Of a DNA stretch of 64,000 nucleotides, positions 60,610-64,000 are shown in pieces. Made by a program: the position numbers and the translations under genes. Every line of letters starts with the position of its first letter. Position 1 is the first letter of the stretch. The notes beneath the pieces were generated by a model. The model ran no database searches, was not told the DNA's origin, and was given only the letters and a program-made list of their open reading frames with translations. The DNA is from JAFAXD01 sp051985675. GTDB taxonomy: Bacteria > Pseudomonadota > Alphaproteobacteria > Rhizobiales > Xanthobacteraceae. The stretch spans positions 1-64,000 of the forward strand of contig JBPYFJ010000007.1 in assembly GCA_051985675.1 (NCBI GenBank), in the 5' to 3' direction.

Positions 60610-61464
60610 GCGCCGCTCGCGGATTAACCCTTCTTGTGCAACCGAAGCGATCAGGGTGCCGTCGCGCTTGAAGATGAGGCCTCGTGAAAATCCAAGCGCC
60701 CCCGACGCGCTCGGGCTGTCCTGCGCGTAGAGAAGCCATTCATCGGCGCGAAACGGCCGGTTAAACCAAAGCGCGTGATCCAGGCTCGCCGCCATGATGC
60801 GCTTGTCGAAGACGGTGCGGCCGTGCGGTACGAGCGATGCGTCAAGCAACATCATGTCGGACGCATAAGCCAGCACGCATCGATGGATGTCCGGATCATC
60901 CGGCAGCGGACTGATTGTTCGAATCCAGACCTGAAAGCGTCCGTCTTCGGATCGTTTGCCGAGGTAACGCTCGAATTCGACAGGCCGCAGTTCGACGGGC
61001 CGCTCCTGCTCGAAGAACCGGCGAATCGCCTCCGGCATGGTAGCGAGCATGCCCGCCGGCAACTGCGGGCCGCTCGGCAGGTTCTCGGGCGGAGGTACCT
61101 CAGGCATCTTGGCCTGGTGCTCGAAACCGCTCTCGTCCGCGTGGAACGACGCTGCCATGGAAAAGATGGCGTGGCCGTGCTGGATCGCGACGACGCGTCG
61201 GGTCGTAAAACTCTTGCCGTCGCGAATCCGGTCGACCTCGTAGATGATCGGCACCTTCGGATCACCGCCGAGCAGGAAATAGGCGTGCAACGAATGCGGG
61301 CGCCGTTCGGGCTCGACGGTGCGGCTCGCGGCTACCAGCGCTTGGCCGATCACTTGGCCGCCGAAAACCCGCTGCCAGCGCGACTGAGGTGACCGTCCGC
61401 GAAACAGGTTCACCTCGAGCTGCTCGAGATCGAGAATCGAGAGAAGGTCATTGACCGCCGACAT
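60601..61464 (-). CDS. tesB: Acyl-CoA thioesterase II
   Basis: Hydrolyses medium- and long-chain acyl-CoA to free acid and CoA. The 287-residue product has the double hot-dog fold of TesB: NLFRGRSPQSRWQRVFGGQVIGQAL, RRPHSLHAYFLLGGDP and GKSFTTRRVVAIQHG in the first half, and DIHRCVLAYASDMMLLD and MAASLDHALWFNRPFRADEWLLY in the second. It stands upstream of the PII genes on the same strand with 71 bp between, and its last codons lie in a tandem repeat. Confidence 0.97.
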   Translation of the reverse strand: MSAVNDLLSILDLEQLEVNLFRGRSPQSRWQRVFGGQVIGQALVAASRTVEPERRPHSLHAYFLLGGDPKVPIIYEVDRIRDGKSFTTRRVVAIQHGHAIFSMAASFHADESGFEHQAKMPEVPPPENLPSGPQLPAGMLATMPEAIRRFFEQERPVELRPVEFERYLGKRSEDGRFQVWIRTISPLPDDPDIHRCVLAYASDMMLLDASLVPHGRTVFDKRIMAASLDHALWFNRPFRADEWLLYAQDSPSASGALGFSRGLIFKRDGTLIASVAQEGLIRERRET

Positions 61465-61627
61465 GGAAGGCCCTGGTTGAAAAAATCGATGTTGCCGTGG
61501 CGCACGGGAAAGAGCAGTTGTTGGATGATGCTAGCGCAGGAATTCTGCAAGGTGCAGGTCTTTCAGATGGAGCGCGCGACCCGGTGTCATTCGGCGTCCG
61601 CCCCATTCATGACTAGGGCCGAATAGG

Positions 61628-62860
61628 ATGCCGGAACCTGCTTCCGACGTATTGATTGCAGGCGGCGGATTTGCAGGGCTGGCGCTTGCGTGCGCGCTGC
61701 GCCAGAGCCTTGGGTCGTCGTTTCGGGTTGCTGTCGCCGACCCGGCGTTTGCGCGCCCGCCCGCCGATGCGCGGGCTTCCGCGATCGCGGCCGGCGCGCG
61801 GCGGCTATTCGAAACCATCGGGGTGTGGACCGCGGTCGCGGACGACACGCAGCCGATCCTCGACATGGTGATCACCGACAGCAAGCTCGACGATGCCGTT
61901 CGCCCGACCTTTTTGACGTTCGAAGGCATGATCGCGCCGGGCGAGCCGTTTGCCCACATGGTCGAGAACGCTCCGCTCCTTGCCGCATTGGTCGAGAGGG
62001 CCACGCAGGACGGCGTGGTGCTGTTGCCGACAACCGTCAGGGAATTCTCATCCCGATCGCCTTTGGCGCATCGCCTGGTCACTGCCGAACTTGGTAACGG
62101 GCAGGCGCATGCGACCACATTGCTGGTGGCGGCGGACGGTGCGCGGTCGCGAGTGCGCGCCTGCGCCGGCATTACTTGTACGAGCTGGGCCTACCCACAG
62201 TCTGCGATCGTTACCACGGTGGCGCATGAGCGGCCGCACCACGGCCGTGCCGAAGAGCACTTTCTTCCCGCCGGTCCCTTCGCAATCCTGCCGCTGAAGG
62301 GCTTGCGCTCCTCGATCGTCTGGACCGAAGAGGCTGGTGAGGCGCAGCGCATCGTCGCATTGCCCGATGATGCTTTTCACACCGAGCTCGAAGCCCGCTT
62401 TGGCCTTCACCTGGGAGAGATCGCCGCGGTGGGACCGCGGCGCGCATTTCCGATCAGCCTCGCCATTGCACGCGCCTTCGTGGCCGAGCGCGTCGCGCTG
62501 ATCGGCGACGCCGCGCACGTGATCCATCCGATCGCGGGGCAGGGGCTCAATCTTGGATTGCGTGACGCGGCAGCCTTGGCCGAATGCATCACCGATGCCG
62601 CACGGCTCGGGCTGGACCCGGGCGGGCCGGACGTGCTGTCACGTTATCAGCGCTGGCGTAGGTTCGACACCGTCGCGATGGGCATTACGACCGACGGACT
62701 CAATCGGCTGTTTTCCAACCGCTCAGACGTCCTGCGGCTCATCCGCGATATCGGGCTCGGCATGGTTGATCGATTGCCGCGGCTGAAGGATGTCTTCATT
62801 CATCAGGCCGCGGGTCTCGCCGGCGACGTGCCGAAATTGCTGCGCGGCGAGGTGCTTTGA
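61628..62860 (+). CDS. UbiH/UbiF-family FAD-dependent ubiquinone biosynthesis hydroxylase
   Basis: A 410-residue class A flavin monooxygenase that probably hydroxylates the ring of a ubiquinone precursor. FAD motifs: DVLIAGGGFAGLALACAL at the N-terminus, VAADGARSRVR, and VALIGDAAHVIHPIAGQGLNLGLRDAAALAE. Alphaproteobacteria carry variable sets of UbiH, UbiF, UbiL and UbiM, so the exact carbon hydroxylated cannot be assigned. It converges on pyrE with 2 bp between the stops. Confidence 0.92.
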   Translation: MPEPASDVLIAGGGFAGLALACALRQSLGSSFRVAVADPAFARPPADARASAIAAGARRLFETIGVWTAVADDTQPILDMVITDSKLDDAVRPTFLTFEGMIAPGEPFAHMVENAPLLAALVERATQDGVVLLPTTVREFSSRSPLAHRLVTAELGNGQAHATTLLVAADGARSRVRACAGITCTSWAYPQSAIVTTVAHERPHHGRAEEHFLPAGPFAILPLKGLRSSIVWTEEAGEAQRIVALPDDAFHTELEARFGLHLGEIAAVGPRRAFPISLAIARAFVAERVALIGDAAHVIHPIAGQGLNLGLRDAAALAECITDAARLGLDPGGPDVLSRYQRWRRFDTVAMGITTDGLNRLFSNRSDVLRLIRDIGLGMVDRLPRLKDVFIHQAAGLAGDVPKLLRGEVL

Positions 62861-62862
62861 GC

Positions 62863-63435
62863 TTAGTGCTGAAAGTCGCTGACGCGAAACAGCCAATCGA
62901 ACGGTATTCCTTGTTGCTGGAAAAATTCCGTGGCGCCCTCGTTGCGGTCCACCATTGAAAGGACCAACACCACGTTGGCGCCCGCGCTCCTCGCCGCGTC
63001 GACCGCGTGCATGGCGGAATCGCCGGTGGTGGTCACGTCTTCCAGGATGACGACGTTCTTGTTGCTGATATCGCCCGCCGCTTCGACCCGCTTCTTCGTA
63101 CCGTGATCTTTCACGTCCTTGCGAACGAAAAACCCTGGCAGCGGTCGAGAGCTGCCCGCGCTGCGCACCGACACCGCAACCGCGAGCGGGATAGCGCCAA
63201 CCGCCAGTCCGCCGATGCAATCAACCTTGAGGTTCGACAGCCGGTCAAGAATGAGACCAGCCAGCGCGTGGGCGCCGTCGGGATGAAACATGGTGGGTTT
63301 CATGTCGAGGTAGAATTTGCTCTTCTTGCCCGATGCAAGAACGAAGTCGCCCTCTCGGTACGAGAGCTTTTTGATCAGCTCGGACGCCTTGGTGCGGGCG
63401 GCAAGCTTGTCGGCGGCGGAAAGACTCTGTCCCAT
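62863..63435 (-). CDS. pyrE: Orotate phosphoribosyltransferase
   Basis: Makes orotidine 5'-phosphate from orotate and PRPP in pyrimidine synthesis. It has 190 residues from ATG 63435; GTG 63465 overlaps the upstream gene as GTGA and would add ten residues, a start style used elsewhere in this window. VLASGKKSKFYLDMKPTM is the orotate-binding region, the flexible loop has the KDVKDHG lysines, and VVILEDVTTTGDSAMHAV is the PRPP-binding motif. Confidence 0.96.
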   Translation of the reverse strand: MGQSLSAADKLAARTKASELIKKLSYREGDFVLASGKKSKFYLDMKPTMFHPDGAHALAGLILDRLSNLKVDCIGGLAVGAIPLAVAVSVRSAGSSRPLPGFFVRKDVKDHGTKKRVEAAGDISNKNVVILEDVTTTGDSAMHAVDAARSAGANVVLVLSMVDRNEGATEFFQQQGIPFDWLFRVSDFQH

Positions 63436-63461
63436 TGCTAGTCCATTTTCGGCGGCAGCGA

Positions 63462-64000
63462 TCACACGAACGGCACGTCCAACACGTGCTGCTTGAACGC
63501 GGGACGTGCCTGAAGCTCCGCATACCAGCGTTCAACGTTCGGTGCCGGCGGGGGATCGGTTATCAACCGAAAATATCGGTAAGCGAACGGCCCGATCGGA
63601 ATATCGCCGTAGGAAAACTGGTCGCCCGCTATGAAGCGGGTCTTGGCCAGTTGCCCGTCCATCATCTTGATGGCCGCCATCGACGCCGCCTTGCCGGCCT
63701 CGATCGCCTTCGGGTCGCGCTTGTCCGCAGGCGTGCGGATCAACCCCCAGAATACCGGGGTGATCGCCGGGTTGGCGACCGAGAGCTGCCAGTCCATCCA
63801 TTTCTGCGCGCTCGCGCGGTTGCGCAGATCGCTTGGCTCAAGCTTGCCGGGGTCATGCTTGGCCGCCAGATACCGGACGATCGTATTTGATTCCCACAGC
63901 AGAAACCCATCCTCCTCTTCCAGCGTCGGCACGAGCCCGTTTGGATTCATGGCGAGATAGGCCGGCTCGCGGTTCTTGCCGAATGGACCGCCGACGTCGA
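63462..64000 (-). CDS. Glutathione S-transferase family protein, N-terminus cut by window edge
   Basis: 179 residues visible; the frame is open at base 64000, so roughly the first 25-30 residues are missing. The end of the thioredoxin-like domain is present (PAYLAMNPNGLVPTLEEEDG, then the glutathione-binding WESNTIVRYLA), followed by the all-helical domain with DQFSYGDIPIGPFAYR. The class cannot be fixed without the N-terminus. It is upstream of pyrE on the same strand, with the stop overlapping a possible pyrE GTG start. Confidence 0.93.
   Translation of the reverse strand, partial: DVGGPFGKNREPAYLAMNPNGLVPTLEEEDGFLLWESNTIVRYLAAKHDPGKLEPSDLRNRASAQKWMDWQLSVANPAITPVFWGLIRTPADKRDPKAIEAGKAASMAAIKMMDGQLAKTRFIAGDQFSYGDIPIGPFAYRYFRLITDPPPAPNVERWYAELQARPAFKQHVLDVPFV

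Overview
The window is a GC-rich stretch of an alphaproteobacterial main chromosome. Gene content, gene order and protein sequence suggest a member of the Hyphomicrobiales (Rhizobiales), close to the Bradyrhizobium / Xanthobacteraceae side. Pointers are the block hslU-hslV-hisB-DUF2628-hisH-hisA-hisF-hisE-coaA, the block hemE-hemJ-rho-mnmE-mnmG-rsmG-parA-parB-holA-lptE-leuS, a 421-residue Rho, and heat-shock promoter signals of the alphaproteobacterial RpoH type. Almost everything is core housekeeping. I see no prophage, insertion sequence, CRISPR array, tRNA or rRNA gene.

Layout. 1-5.3 kb: heat-shock genes dnaK (cut by the window edge), grpE and hrcA on the minus strand, with alkB and an exported protein of unknown function between them. 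5.6-8.1 kb: rph-rdgB-hemW, translationally coupled. 8.1-13.5 kb: an LpoA-like lipoprotein, rsmI, yraN, gshB and comM. 13.6-14.6 kb: a probable ornithine-lipid acyltransferase (olsB) with a Pho-box-like site upstream. 14.6-21.5 kb: coaA, the histidine genes and hslVU. 21.5-27.8 kb: smr-mltA-tim44, secB, dnaQ-coaE-maf-ppsR.

27.8-39.2 kb is the most informative part. Between ppsR (DUF299) and hemE lies a non-coding region with DnaA-box-like 9-mers, four GANTC sites and an AT-rich tract. The same gene pair flanks the replication origin in Caulobacter and Rickettsia, so this is probably oriC. To its right lie rho with a C-rich leader, mnmE-mnmG-rsmG, parA-parB and two perfect 16-bp parS sites, one between mnmE and mnmG and one inside rsmG. 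Origin and centromere therefore both lie in this window, about 6.5 to 9 kb apart.

39-54 kb: holA-lptE-leuS, a DUF2171 protein, an MFS exporter, an adaptive-response operon (ada plus a 2-oxoglutarate oxygenase) with an Ada-box-like site, yggS, an L,D-transpeptidase, an OmpR-type regulator, a cyclic-nucleotide-binding domain protein, a GMC oxidoreductase, xth and two tandem lolA-type genes. 54-64 kb: ftsK, an aminotransferase, a nitrogen-regulation cluster with two PII genes and amtB, then tesB, a UbiH-type hydroxylase, pyrE and a glutathione S-transferase cut by the right edge.

I found no clearly new multi-gene system. The observations most worth following are the oriC/parS region, the tandem lolA pair, the missing canonical start of xth, the candidate Pho box and Ada box, the C-rich rho leader, and several intergenic palindromes and short tandem repeats.
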